From NCBI GenBank assembly GCA_004794785.1, contig SJOL01006390.1, positions 295,340-359,339 of the forward strand: DNA of 64,000 nucleotides, in the 5' to 3' direction. This stretch comes from Opisthorchis felineus (taxonomy: Eukaryota; Platyhelminthes; Trematoda; Opisthorchiida; Opisthorchiidae). Below the pieces are notes generated by a model that saw only the letters and a program-made list of their open reading frames with translations, was not told the origin of the DNA and ran no database searches. Numbering within the stretch: the first letter of the stretch is position 1; each line of letters starts with the position of its first letter. The translations under genes and the position numbers were made by a program. Positions 48,929 to 61,236 of this stretch are shown piece after piece.

Positions 48929-50118
48929 TAATAATAATAATAATAACGTTTATTCCCAACTAGTGTGTGGCATACCTTCAGGCATGATCATAAAGTTACA
49001 GTCAGAATAAGGGCATGACTGCTGAGGTTTATGGGTACTGCGAATTTCTTGGAAAAGGGAAGGCGACATAAACAGTGGGCATTATCCGAAGTAGACTTGG
49101 TCACGTCTGAGGCGGCATGGGTAGGGAACCGAAATTACAAGGGCTCATTCCTTCTTATGGGGAACATATCAGATGAGACAAGATACTATCGTTAAGATTT
49201 GAAAGTGGCGGGCAAAAACAATATGAGGGAGGGCATAACAAGAGGCTTCCTTCCTGGTACGTGAAAAAAAATAATCAAAGAAAAACTTCAATATTGAGAA
49301 AAAGTGGAACCGGAATAACGGATCGGGAGAGGCAGCAGAACTGCCACGATCTGACCAGCCAATTTGAACTAAAGCCCAAAACCGTTACTGGGGCTTCGTA
49401 GCCTTGGGCTGTTGGGCGTATGGCCAGAGTCACGAAAAGCGTAAGTGGGGGAATATGCGGTACGGATAAATGGCAGTAGGAAATTCAGAATCACAGTGTG
49501 CAGTGAAACTGGCGAGACTCACTAGTGTTGCTGCTGGAGCGGGGTCGGGTGTAAAAGTTCCTTGGGAGAAGGAGTTCACACAAACACACAAGAAGGAGCG
49601 CGAACTGCGCGGAAAATGACTGACTTGGTGAGGAGTACAAAGTAAAAGACACCGAGATGTTTAGATTCAATGGGAGGTTCAGCAGGTTGAAATGAACGCC
49701 TCGCGGAGGCGGCTGGGACCAGATGAAGACTTTGATTGTGGTTGTAGGTAAGGGAACGAGTGGGCGAGCGGGCGCAGACAAAGTAGGGAGTGAACAGTTG
49801 CGAGTATGCTATCAAACTGGGTGTGACAGTGCCGTGCCGTCACTGCACTGAGATGCTTCAGTTTCTGGACAGCCCCGTGATGGATGTCGTGATTGAGGTA
49901 GTTGGGTTGGGATATACAGTTCTGTGAGCAGCGGGATGTTGTGGGTTTGCCAGGGGATTTCTTAGGGAGAGCAAGACCAATGTAATATCGCAGGTAGTGT
50001 TTGTTGTTTTTTCTTTTTGTCCGATCGGGGATCCCTTCAGCTGTAACGCACAGATTGGGTGGATTTGATAACGGCCAAACAGGACGTCCATAGCAAGTAG
50101 TACCGCAGGTCGAAGCGA
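48929..50118 (-). mobile_element. Family X retroelement, copy 2, inserted in the satellite
   Basis: On the minus strand it ends GTTGGGAATAAACG(TTA)n, that is AATAAA directly before a trinucleotide tail, which is typical of non-LTR retroelements with microsatellite 3' ends. Bases 48929-50045 are an almost exact inverted copy of 57533-58641. Homology to copy 5 (60.19-61.24 kb) carries it on to about 50118. The longest minus frame (49679-50170, 163 codons) has no reverse transcriptase motif, so this is either a 3' fragment of a LINE or a non-autonomous element. Confidence 0.8.
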
Positions 50119-50158
50119 AGCGGACTTGTTTGGTTGAAAGCAGTCCTCCTAACACAGT

Positions 50159-50330
50159 GGTGTTAGACAAGGCTGCCCTCTACCACCTTTCCTCTTCAAC
50201 GTTTTGACTGATGTACTACATGAAATTTCTCCGCCTGTCTCTGAAACCTCGGGGATCGAAATGCCCCCTGGACGCTCGCTCACAGACAGAATATTCGGAC
50301 GATGGTGATCTCCTTGTTTCATATCCATGA
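50159..50330 (+). pseudogene. RTE-like reverse transcriptase fragment
   Basis: GVRQGCPLPPFLFNVLTD begins at 50159, the classic GVRQGCPLSPFLFN block of RTE-type LINEs, followed by EMPPGRSLTD. A one-base frame change then leads to YSDDGDLL, with the catalytic YxDD at 50292-50303 and a stop at 50328-50330. Only the palm block is present. Its strand is opposite to the adjoining family X copy, so it is either nested or part of a composite insertion in the satellite. Confidence 0.7.
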
Positions 50331-50358
50331 ACTAATTCACACGGCAGAACACCGTATA

Positions 50359-50605
50359 GGTATGGGCCCGTGTCTTTGTGCAACGCTGAGTATGAGGCCT
50401 CAGCTATGCCCGGTAGCCCAGTCCAATGGCCAACGACAACCCGTCATACTCATAACTGTACTCGATGTCACCTGCCGAGGCTACTTATAGTAACTGCCGA
50501 GCCGGTGCACATGCTCGTAGCTGACTGTAATGCCCCAACTATACGTAATAGACTAACCCAACGACCAACGGCGGTCTTTCATATCCATACATGTCGTCCG
50601 CCTGC
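50359..50605. repeat. Degenerate ~133 bp satellite array, right part
   Basis: Resumes with GGGCCCGTGTCTTTGTGCAACGC, GAGGCCTCAGCTATGCC, CCAATGGCCAACGAC, TCATACTCATAACTGTAC and a second diverged unit. It continues the unit phase interrupted at 48928, losing only a few bases. Confidence 0.8.
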
Positions 50606-50999
50606 GAACCCCATGCCTAAAAAATACACGACCACCTTTAACAAATCATGTTTCTATTTATTGGTTGCATAGGTACTAACGTAATGTGTGGTCAATCCAT
50701 TTCTCAGTTTCGTGAAGCCGCTTTTACTCGACAGGTTTTCTGAAAAAAATGTATAATCAATTACGACTCGTACACATCTTCCGCGATATCGTTTAAAACA
50801 CATAATTGGTCTGAGCATGCCCTGGTTGTGGCATAAGTCCCGAGCAGTGCCCCTATGAAGCGAAAAATTCATTGCTAAAGAGCAAAAAATGCTAACAGAG
50901 ACTCACTAAATACACGTGATATGACGCCTCAGAGGCAACTGGTTTTGCAAAGCTCCACGCTTTTCTTTAGACTGTAACGGCTCCATTCTGAGGTCAACT
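50606..50999. other. No gene or repeat recognised
   Basis: Unassigned spacer between satellite and family Y repeat; no open frame above 75 codons. Confidence 0.5.
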
Positions 51000-52070
51000 T
51001 ATCGTACAAACACGCAACACCACCAGACATCTCTGATCTCATGCCTCTGCAAGCTCCGAGCTACCTTAGTTGCGCACAATCTAGCCAATGCCCGTCCCTC
51101 AATCACATATGCCCACGCCAGTCCGCATCGACCTATTATCTGCACCCGAATATCGATTATGATTTTTGAAATCTGGCAGTGTCGCCTCATTGAAGTAGTC
51201 AGGAATTGTGACAACTTTCGACTGTCTGTTATTTCTGGCCGCATTTATAACTCGCATCATAGTGCTTTCTAACAGACCTTTTTGACACTTTTTCCTATTT
51301 TGCGTCCCCAATTGTAGACACGGCTGCCTCATCGCCTCGTTTGAATGGCAGCAATGAACCACCATGAACCCTCGACGGACCCAAGAATATCCTAATTACA
51401 ATGTCAACCCTAAACGGCCCACACAAAATGTTCATGTACGGGGCTGTTCACGAACCCAAGTACGGCATCGTGATGACGGTACTGCATCTACCACGCCCAG
51501 TCTGATGGCTTGCCCGTGGTTCACCGTATCCCTAATATTTCCCAGACGGGCGTGTTAATTGCACCCACAAGACCATCTCGGTCAGTTTAAGTTGTGCAAG
51601 GACTTGAAAGCAGTGGCCACCTTATTGTGCTGGCTGCTTGTTCCGCCCACAAACCCAACAATTCATCAAACGGCACTATCGGTGGCTCAGTATATCGGTG
51701 AAGGTTACACCTTGACTTGCGCCAGATATAGCGTGTGTTGGCCATCATAAAAAACAAAAAGACTTACTAGCTGTGACGGAGTCCTTGACTTCGGCGGGAC
51801 GCCTGCCGCAACGACAGAAGAATTTTTCATATACAGGTCGCGAATGGCTACTCCATTTTGATTTTGCGCGGACACAAAGGGCGTGCTTATGGTTTATGTC
51901 GTTTTTAGATGATTTCCAAATCCAATGCAGAAGAAAACACGTGAATAAACCAGATTTTCCACAAAATTCTCCATCTTTTTCACAGAGACCACACGCAAAG
52001 CCATTAGCAGGCATTAAAATACGAATTCCGCGCCCCCAGTGGACCCCGAGTTAGTTTAAATAACTTCTGA
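51000..52070 (-). repeat. Family Y dispersed repeat, copy 1
   Basis: Diverged inverted counterpart of 55690-56830. Shared landmarks are TTTTGACACTTTTTCCTATTTTG (51277-51300) against AATAGGAAAAAGTGCCAAAAAGG, GTTCACGAACCCAAGTACGGCATCGTG against ATCGTGCTTGGGTTCGTGG, and GGCTACTCCATTTTGA against TCAAAATGGAGCAGCC. A minus frame 51099-51365 (NRKKCQKGLLESTMMRVI) is still readable and its counterpart in copy 2 is broken by stops, so Y may once have coded for something. Family not identified; strand given is that of the readable frame. Confidence 0.65.
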
Positions 52071-52199
52071 TAAAACTGCGGCCGCATGTGAAGATTTTAA
52101 AGGCCCAAATATATACCATCAAATACTAAAACATTATGCTAAACTTTCCGTCTTTCGAACCACGGTTTCAGAGAAATTTTGGGTGTGCATCTAAGGCTC

Positions 52200-53040
52200 C
52201 GCCACCAAGGCAACATCAGACGGTTCCAACCTGAAGATGGCGAACAAGGTAAGGTTAGACAGGGGAAGGTAAAACCAAGCTCTCCTGCCCGGCACGTGAT
52301 GAGAAGTTGCAGCTTACGGAAAACAAAATCTAGAACTACGAGACAGGAGAGGTACGGGGATTCCAGTGACTCGGCCCGCCGATTGCAACCACGCCTGAAA
52401 GCCGTTGCTTGGGCCGGGTCACCTTGAACGGACAGGCTCACATAAGGCGTGAATGGAAATGAAGAGAGGGAGAAATTGTTGGTGTGTATAAATGGTAGCT
52501 CGAATTTCAGAATCATGGTGTACACTGAAACCTGATAGACCCACTAACGTGGCTGTTGGGGGGAGCCAGGTCTTAACGTTTCTAGGAGGGTGAGGTAGTT
52601 CTAACGCATAGGGCCAGACGATCGTTGAGGGGATGATAATCGAATTTGTGGGCGGGTCAAACTGAAAGTGAAGCGAGACACTGAGATGATTAAATGTGTG
52701 GGTAGCTTTCAGCGAATTAGAACGAACTCGTCCTAGAGGAGATTAGGTCTATTTAAAGAGTTTGCTTGTATATGCAACTGGAGATCCGACAAAGCGGGAG
52801 GGGACAGTCCAGGGTGTGAAAAAATAGTTGCGGGTGTGCCATCAGACTGGATCCGGCAGTTCTGCACCGCGGCTGCATTGATACACTTTGGCTTATGGAC
52901 AGCTCCGTAACGTACTTTATGGTTTACATGATCGGACTGTGAATGTGCATTTCTTTGGGCAGCGGGATTTTGGTTAGCCAAGGGGATAAAAGCAAGCAGA
53001 ATCAAGCTGACAAGTCATTCCGGTTCAGTTGAAAAAACAT
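52200..53040 (-). mobile_element. Family X retroelement fragment, copy 3
   Basis: Weakly conserved family X copy in minus orientation, with CAGAATCATGGTGTACACTGAAAC near 52510, ACTTTGGCTTATGGACAGCTCCG near 52890 and GGCAGCGGGATTTTGG near 52960. These match CAGAATCACAGTGTGCAGTGAAAC, TTCAGTTTCTGGACAGCCCCG and GAGCAGCGGGATGTTGTGG of copy 2. The 3' tail is missing. Confidence 0.6.
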
Positions 53041-53559
53041 TTGGATATAAAGAGGAGAGCAGGCGGAGTGGATACTGGCCACGTGAGCGTTTGGAGGAGC
53101 CACTGGCGGCCCTTCCTCTTATATTCACTTTCCCTCTTAAATTATGGTATTTCGCAAATCAAGTAGCAAATTCAAGAATAACTAGTTCATCATTTTGGAA
53201 GTTCTATCCCAATTAATCCTCATGGGTACGCTGTTTCTTAGCGCGCCACTTGTACGCATACCTATAGTGTTCTGTTCTAAGCCTGTTATACTACAACAGC
53301 ATTATACTGGCAATTTTAGCCAGTCGTAGATTGCTAGGCTACTAAGCCAGTCCTTGATTGCTAGGATGCTAAGCATAAATTCACTACTATCAAATCTCAT
53401 TTAACCACTTGTTTCAATCGCCCTAACCATAATAAACTAGGTTTCTAGTAGACTCCATCTTATCTGATTCCTCCCCAAACTCACCAGGCCTTACTGATCT
53501 CATCCCATTCCATCCCCTTCCTTAGCTTCCAGCTCCCTGAACGGTCGATAGCCACTTCA

Positions 53560-54350
53560 GCTGGGCTGTACTTCACATACAACGAGAACTCTAACGGAAC
53601 CGAAGCTACCTATGATCCCAAATCAGCTTTGTTCTACTTCTGTGGATCTCCTTGACCAACTCAAAACCCCACAGAATTTACATCCCCAGTCCGATCATCT
53701 AAACCATGACGTCCGTTGCCGGGTTATCCAGAAACCGAATTATGTCGGTGCATTGATGACACGGCACTGCCATACCTAGTGATTCTGATATTCGAGCTAC
53801 CATAAACTGTATTGCAAATTCCTCCACTTCATTATCCCTACTCACGCTTTATGGTGACCCTGATCACAACCCCAACTGTCCAAGACCTAGCAGCCTTAGC
53901 AGTGGTTTCAGTTACCACTTCAAATTGACCGGTAGGGTCAGTGAAACACTGCTGCTTCACCAGATCCTGGTGTTCTGGTTCCTCATTTTCCCCAGCTTGC
54001 AGTTTTCTTGTCACCTGCCAGGCATGATGCCTTACGTTTGCCTTTCTCCGTTGTTTTGTTGCCCGCCATTTTCAAATTGTAACAATCTGGCCCTGCATAA
54101 GCCTGATACGTTCCCAAAAAGAAAAACCCTAATAACTGTATTTCTCTGCCCTCGATGTCCACTGCACTTTAATCGCGCCAGTTTAAGAATGACTGCACCT
54201 GCGTGGGTGTGTGACTGCCCGGTTCCAGCGAAATTCTGAGTACCCATGAATCCCACCAGTCATGCTTCCATTCTAACTGCACCATTAGGATTATGCCCGA
54301 CGGTTTGCCACCCACCAGCTGGGAATAAACAATAATAATATTATCTTGAG
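53560..54350 (+). mobile_element. Family X retroelement fragment, copy 4
   Basis: Plus-oriented copy ending GATTATGCCCGACGGTTTGCCACCC, AGCTGGGAATAAACAATAATAAT at 54290-54347, so AATAAA plus an (AAT)n tail. Upstream blocks (GGTTATCCAGAAACCGAA near 53722, TTGTTGCCCGCCATTTTCAAAT near 54057) match copies 2 and 5 in reverse complement. Confidence 0.65.
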
Positions 54351-55689
54351 AAAATTGGCGAATGGGATGAGATTAATTAAGCCTACCACGTGTGTGGGGG
54401 TATCGGATGACACGAAGTTTTTTAAGTGAAAACAGCAACCAGGGGCTGGCTAAGCTTTTCAATATAATGCCAAAAAGTCACAAGGGGGAAAGAAAAATCC
54501 GTATGAGTTTGCTTCTGCTGTGCCTCTGGGGAGTTTACTCAGAGGGCAAGGCTCCGGTTTTTTTACCAGCCGGTGTTTAATCCATACTTGCACAGCGTAT
54601 CTCAGTCATGGAATGCACAATTTACCCAGGCGCACGGATACACCAATGAAAGCGGAACAATAACAAAATGTGGAAGGGTGGTATTTGTTGGCCTGATTGA
54701 CAGCAACACTGCAAATTTTGTGTGAGCAAGGAAGCAAGAAATGCTTTCCTCCATTCGTCCGTTGTGCGCTCCAAAGAGTCAACCCTTCGAATGTGACTGA
54801 AAACAAAAAATGGGAGAAGATAAACTGAAGTGCGAAGCGCCGTAAAGGTTGAGGGTTAATTCTTGTAGATGAAAACAGGGTGACCATATTAGGGGCTGGT
54901 GCCTCGGGCTAATCAAGGGTAAAAGATAACAGCCGGAAAAAGTGATAGAACCAGTGGCAAAGTCGGAGGTAGGATAGAGCGGTTGTGTTTATTCTACGGA
55001 GGATCCCGTAGATCTAGACGGCAATGCAAAGTAATAATGTGGAGAGAGGCTGAGACTTTTGTTTCGGGGTGAGACCTGCATACGGACGAATGTATTTTGT
55101 TCCAGGCTCGAGTTGATAGTCAGGCAAGGGTGGAGCTGTGAAGAAATAGCCCATTCCTTCAAATGCCATGCCCGCTCTCATTTAGCCGATGATTTCAATC
55201 AAAGCACGCTAAGATTGGCTGCTTACTCCAGAAACAATGTAAAGAATAAGACAGAAAATTATTTAAAAGCAACACGCAGTCCGCCAGGAATAATTAGGTG
55301 ATTGGAGTTGTACAGACGATGGTAGAGTGTAAAGACTAAAGTAGGGCAGATTCATCCTCGTGAATGCACCAGTTTATAATGCTACACAGCATAAGGCCCA
55401 ACTTTACAAATATAAGTTCGCCTGAGTCCCCGGTATTTTGAAAACAGCTAAACAGATTAGATTCTGGGAGCATAAAAGCATCTGTGAAGAACCTTTGAAT
55501 TCCTTTGTGCTAGTAGTTCTCTCTTATGTGTAGTTAGATCATGACCTGAAACAGTACTTCAGGGCCGGTACATAGTGCGCTCAAATGCTATCATAAATCC
55601 GGTGGGATAAACTGATCGCAGCATTGCACAGCACGATCCATGGTCGCACGCCGCAAATTTCTCTAAAACACAGTTTGAACGAAGAAAAC
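54351..55689. other. No gene or repeat recognised
   Basis: Open frames are below 95 codons and motif-free. This is the interval around the centre of the inverted layout and has no counterpart of similar length on the left side. Confidence 0.45.
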
Positions 55690-56830
55690 TTTAACAACTT
55701 TTGAGCATTTGATTGTATTTATTCGCAAACCTAAAATCTCCGCAGAGAGTTGCAGTTTTGCCAGAATTTGTTTGAATGTACCCAAGGACTACTTTGGGTG
55801 CGGAATTCAAATCTTTATTGGCTGCTGGTGGTCTAGCATGTCTCTGTGAAGACGGTGGGAAATTTTCTGAAGTTAGTTTATCTATGTGTTTTCTTCTGTA
55901 TTTGATTTGGAACAATAATTATGTCCTCTTTGTCAGCACAAACTCAAAATGGAGCAGCCATTCGCGCCCTGTATAGGGAAAAGTTTTCTATCGTTGCTCC
56001 AGGCATCCCGCCAGACAAAGCCAAGGAATGTGTCACAGCTAGTGATTTTGTTGGTTGTTTCTGATGGTCAGCACGCTGCATCGGGTGCAAGACAAGGTTC
56101 TAGCTTCACTGGTATTGTGACTCCATGATACTGCTAATGGAAGAATTAGTGGGTTTTGGGCAGAACGAGCTGGCTGTACAATAGAATGGCCAGTGCTTTC
56201 GAGTTTTGGTGCAAATTTAGAGGATTAAGACGGTCTTGTGGATGTATGTAACACTCTCTGTCGGGAAACGGGAAACATGGGGTGAACTACGGGCAATCCA
56301 TCGGGCTGAGTATGACATTCGTGGTACTGTCATTGCAACATCGTGCTTGGGTTCGTGGACAGCCCCGTACATGGATACCTTGGATGCTTAAGGTAGGGTT
56401 GCTAGGGTAGTTAGGGTTGGTGGAGGAATTGTGGCAAATTAACACCAGGACGAATCAAGGACATTCTTGAGTACATTGGAGGCGTGGCATGGTTCACTGC
56501 TGCCATTCAAACGAGACAATATGACACATGTCTACATTAGGGACTCAAAATAGGAAAAAGTGCCAAAAAGGTCTGCTAGAATACACTATGGTATGAGTCA
56601 GACTGCATCCCGAAATAGTAGGCAGTCAAGAGTAGCCATAATTTCCAAGTACTGGGGTGAGGCGGCACTACCCAAATTCAAAATGGTGATCGATATTCAG
56701 GTTGAGATAGTGGGTATGCGGTCGATGCGAATGGGTGTGGGTATTTGTGAATATGAGCGACACGCGTCAGCTAAATCGCGCGCGCCCAATATAATTTGGA
56801 GCATGCAGGAACAATAAATTGGAGAAAAGC
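55690..56830 (+). repeat. Family Y dispersed repeat, copy 2
   Basis: Inverted, diverged counterpart of 51000-52070 (see landmarks there). Stops interrupt the frame that is open in copy 1. Confidence 0.65.
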
Positions 56831-57532
56831 GTGAGGTTCCTGGTGGAGTTACATGCTTGTACGATGAGGTATCGTCAGATAGACGCACATGCAGACTAAA
56901 TAGGAGCGTAGAGGCGTTGCGAAGTAAGTTGTGTCGGGGGCGTCAAATCCTGTTTATTTACTGAATCTTTGTTAATTTTTACTCTGCTATCAGTGATGAC
57001 TTGATTCATAGGAGTATTGCCGGGGATTAATTCTACAACCGGGGCAGGCTTAAGCCGGCGGCACAGGCCTTCGTCAAACGTTGTTTCCGTTTTAGTTTTC
57101 TCTTTCCCATATTGCAGAAGCCGGACTGTATGGCTCAAGCAAGAGTAGAGAATGTTTTTGGGGGGAGGTCATGCAGTTAAAGTAACGTTTGTCAACCATG
57201 CAGTGTTACGTTTAGTCAGGGAGAGGAGGGTGGTTATGGTGCGGAAAGAGTTGATGGATGTTCAGGACTTCGTAGTGACCAAGAAGACCGACCAGGCAGG
57301 ACAAGGACGAATGTGCAGGCAAGGCACACTGAGTTGATGAATTGTGGGAGGTTGGGGTGCACTGACCACTTCGAGGACGAACGCGGCAGTAGTGGCAATG
57401 TGGAGATGTACGTTACTTGGATGTGAGCTGAAGGATATTTGTTCCTAGGAAACTAGATCTAGTAAATCTTGAAGTCTCTATCAAGATCCATCTCTGTCTA
57501 GATCATCCACTCCACTCGATCTGTGCAGTACA
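56831..57532. other. No gene or repeat recognised
   Basis: Unassigned spacer; it has no inverted match to the corresponding left interval 50119-50999, which instead holds the RTE fragment and satellite. Confidence 0.45.
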
Positions 57533-58641
57533 GCTGAAGGGATCCCCGATCGGACAAAAAGAAAAAACAACACACACTACCTGCGATATTACATTGGTCT
57601 TGCTCTCCCTAAGAAATCCCCTGGCAAACCCACAACATCCCGCTGCTCACAGAACTGCATATCCCAACCCAACTACCTCAATCACGACATCCATCACGGG
57701 GCTGTCCAGAAACTGAAGCATCTCAGTGCAGTGACGGCACGGCACTGTCACACCCAGTTTGATAGCATACTCGCAACTGTTCACTCCCTACTTTGTCTGC
57801 GCCCGCTCGCCCACTCGTTCCCTTACCTACAACCACAATCAAAGTCTTCATCTGGTCCCAGCCGCCTCCGCGAGGCGTTCATTTCAATCTGCTGAACCTC
57901 CCATTGAATCTAAACATCTCGGTGTCTTTTACTTTGTACTCCTCACCAAGTCAGTCATTTTCCGCGCGGTTCGCGCTCCTTCTTGTGTGTTTGTGTGAAC
58001 TCCTTCTCCCAAGGAACTTTTACACCCGACCCCGCTCCAGCAGCAACACTAGTGAGTCTCGCCAGTTTCACTGCACACTGTGATTCTGAATTTCCTACTG
58101 CCATTTATCCGTACCGCATATTCCCCCACTTACGCTTTTCGTGACTCTGGCCATACGCCCAACAGCCCAAGGCTACGAAGCCCCAGTAACGGTTTTGGGC
58201 TTTAGTTCAAATTGGCTGGTCAGATCGTGGCAGTTCTGCTGCCTCTCCCGATCCGTTATTCCGGTTCCACTGTTTCTCAATATTGAAGTTTTTCTTTGAT
58301 TATTTTTTTTCACGTACCAGGAAGGAAGCCTCTTGTTATGCCCTCCCTCATATTGTTTTTGCCCGCCACTTTCAAATCTTAACGATAGTATCTTGTCTCA
58401 TCTGATATGTTCCCCATAAGAAGGAATGAGCCCTTGTAATTTCGGTTCCCTACCCATGCCGCCTCAGACGTGACCAAGTCTACTTCGGATAATGCCCACT
58501 GTTTATGTCGCCTTCCCTTTTCCAAGAAATTCGCAGTACCCATAAACCTCAGCAGTCATGCCCTTATTCTGACTGTAACTTTATGATCATGCCTGAAGGT
58601 ATGCCACACACTAGTTGGGAATAAACGTTATTATTATTATT
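57533..58641 (+). mobile_element. Family X retroelement, copy 5, near-identical to copy 2
   Basis: Starts abruptly at TACAGCTGAAGGGATCC (5'-truncated relative to copy 2) and ends TTGGGAATAAACG(TTA)n. In the frames that can be compared only single-residue differences from copy 2 are seen (for example Gln to Arg and Pro to Ser), so the pair is recent or has been homogenised. Followed by an A/T trinucleotide run to about 58658. Confidence 0.8.
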
Positions 58642-60174
58642 TTTATTATCATTATTATTAGCAGAGGCAGTTAGATTTAATCAGTAGTGACTGTCTTAGT
58701 AAATCGCCTATTCGGATATTGTGTGGGTGATTGTCAATGTTTCGGCATGAACGGTGAGGTGAATGGAGCCCAAACGTATGACAGAGTCTCAGAGTTGCCT
58801 GAAGTAAGGGGCGGTTTCTGGGATGTGCAATGCTTTTATGCACAACCGAATTCCGAAGTTCAGGAGTGAGTCGGTTTACAAACGCTAGCATGGGAGTTGA
58901 TAATCATTTCCCAATAAAGGGTTCCCAGTTGGTGACACTGCTAATGGGGTTGAATATAGTATGGTTACAAGTTATGATAAAGACAGCCAGACGATTATTT
59001 CTAATAAGCCACAGAGCATCATATCTGGAGGCAGAAGTGAATTAAAGTCAGATTTTAATGCTCTTAATGAGCAGCTTTGGCACCAAGTACCCGCTCACTC
59101 ACTGGATCGTTGCTACGGCTGTATCCATGAGTGCAAGTTTTAGGGTGCATGAGGTTCATGAATTCTAAGGTAGAAACTTTGCCAGTTGGTCTGACGACTG
59201 CCTCGTATACACCCCCTTTATATTTAACTTCGCTGCATCCAATAATGCATATGCTCACTAAACCACACTATCGCATCATCGTCGTGCATGCTGACCACCA
59301 ATTATCGCCAATGGGACCAATTGAGCAAGTAATAAGTTTACCTCTATAACGGTAAGACTCCAACTTCAGCGTTGACACATATCAGACATAATCGAACTTG
59401 ATACGTCCGACGGGTATAACGCGTACACACGTTATTTAACCACCTACCTTAGTAGAATTTACACTGTATATTCTTCAGATGCTATCTCTCATTTGAAGAA
59501 CTCTGCGGAACGATAAAATAGACTGAATTGATTTCATGCTTTGTCTCGTAAACTGATGATCACATGCCACTCAGCGGTGGTCGGTGACCTTGAAAGTTTT
59601 ATCACATAAATAAAAGCTGTGAGCAACATACCACTGAAACTTATAACCGAAGTAGACTTACTCTCCTTAAAATTCGCGACTTCAAAACTTCGTAGTTTGG
59701 ACGAAATTGTTTTTCGTTTACTTCTAGTGAGCGGCAGCAGCATCCGTGTTCACGCAGCTTGATACTGCTCTCGGTTTGCAAAGTCGAAAGTCGGGGGCAG
59801 AGCCCTAATCCCAGCGTCAACTTTAATAGGGCAGTCAAGCATGATTAAAGAAGCAGGAGAATTATAATCACGAAAAGCCGAGAATTGGCGTCCAAACTCG
59901 GATACAGACACTGCGAAAGCAGTGGACAGTTAGGCTAAGGAGCTTGGGTCTGCCTGGAATTTTGCATGACAGGGGCTGTGTTGTTGGCAAGAAGCGTGTA
60001 CGCTACGTTAAGGTGGGCGGCAAAGATGAATAATATTCCGTGTAATGTGCAAAATAAGGTTGTTCAAATACGGGCAGAGTAAGATTAGTCCAAGCCTGCC
60101 CCCCTGGACCGCAACAACAGTCACGCGGGGGTCGGTACTCGCCCCGCCAAGGCAATAACTGTAATGATAATTTT
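58642..60174. other. No gene or repeat recognised
   Basis: Short motif-free open frames only. The interval separates family X copies 5 and 6. Confidence 0.5.
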
Positions 60175-61236
60175 ATAATAATAATCATAATAATAATAAT
60201 AATGTTTATTCCCAACTTGTGGGTGGCATGCCGTCAGGCGTGATCATCAGGTTACAGTCAGAATAAAGGCATGGCTGGCGGGGATTGTGGGCACAGGGAT
60301 TTTGGGAAAAGGGACAGCGTCATAGGCGGGGGCGTTATCCGATGTAGACGCGGTCATCAATAAACCGGCACGGGCAGGGAGGCACAGGTACCATGCTTTT
60401 TTTGGAGAGAACATCGAGCAAGGTCAGGTCGGTAGGATTTGAAGGTGACGGGCCAAAAAACAAAGCGAGGGAGGGCAACACAAGAGGCTTCCTCTTTGAC
60501 GTATGACAAGAAGAGTGTAAATGGTTGAAAATGAGGAATCAGAACATCAGATCTGGTGAAGCGGTATAGTTGGCGTCATCCAGCCGGTCAAGTTGAAAAA
60601 AAAAATAAAACCACCGCTGAGGCCTCCTGACCTTGGACTGTTGAGCTCATGGCCAGGGTTACAAAAAGCGTAAGTGGGGATGATGACGTGGAGGGAGTAG
60701 CAAAACGCATAGACGGCAACAAGAACCTCAGGATCATGGTGTACAGTGAAACTGTAGAGACTCACTGGTGTCGCTGTTGTGGAGCCGGGCATAATAGTTC
60801 CTTGGAAGAGTGAGATGGTGCCAACACACGTGCCAGAACGCGAGCGAAATGGTTAAATTCGAACCACAGGTTCAGCAGTTTGGAATGAACAGATCATGCA
60901 GGCAGCTGGGACAGGTGGGGAGCTTATTCGTATTTGCAGTTAATAGAACGAGTGGGTGGGAGGGTACAGTCGAGAATTGGAAGGGAATAGTTGCGGGTAT
61001 GCTATCAAACTGGGTATGGCAGTGCCGTGCCATCATTGGCCTGACATACTTCAGTTTTCGGACAGCCCCGTAACGGACGTCACATAAAAGGTCATTGTGC
61101 TGGGATGTGCAATTCTCTGAGCAGCGGGATCTTTTAGGATTTTTTCGGTCCAGTTGGGGATCCCTGTGGGTGTAGATTCATAGGCCAGGTGGAGTGGATA
61201 ACAGCCAACCAGGTCGTCCATACCTGATATTGTCGA
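60175..61236 (-). mobile_element. Family X retroelement, copy 6
   Basis: Left end is (AAT)n GTTTATTCCCAACTTGTGGG (tail on the minus strand). It contains GTGGCATGCCGTCAGGCGTGATCAT, CAGCAGTTTGGAATGAAC and CGGACAGCCCCGTAAC in the same order as copy 2, and reaches GGATAACAGCCAACCAGG near 61200 and GTCGAAG near 61233. It is more diverged than the copy 2/5 pair. Confidence 0.75.

Noticed and set aside
49491..49815. Identical-looking small proteins in both family X arms (minus here, plus at 57.8 kb)
   Set aside because: The frames are conserved only because the DNA copies are nearly identical; more diverged family X copies do not keep them.
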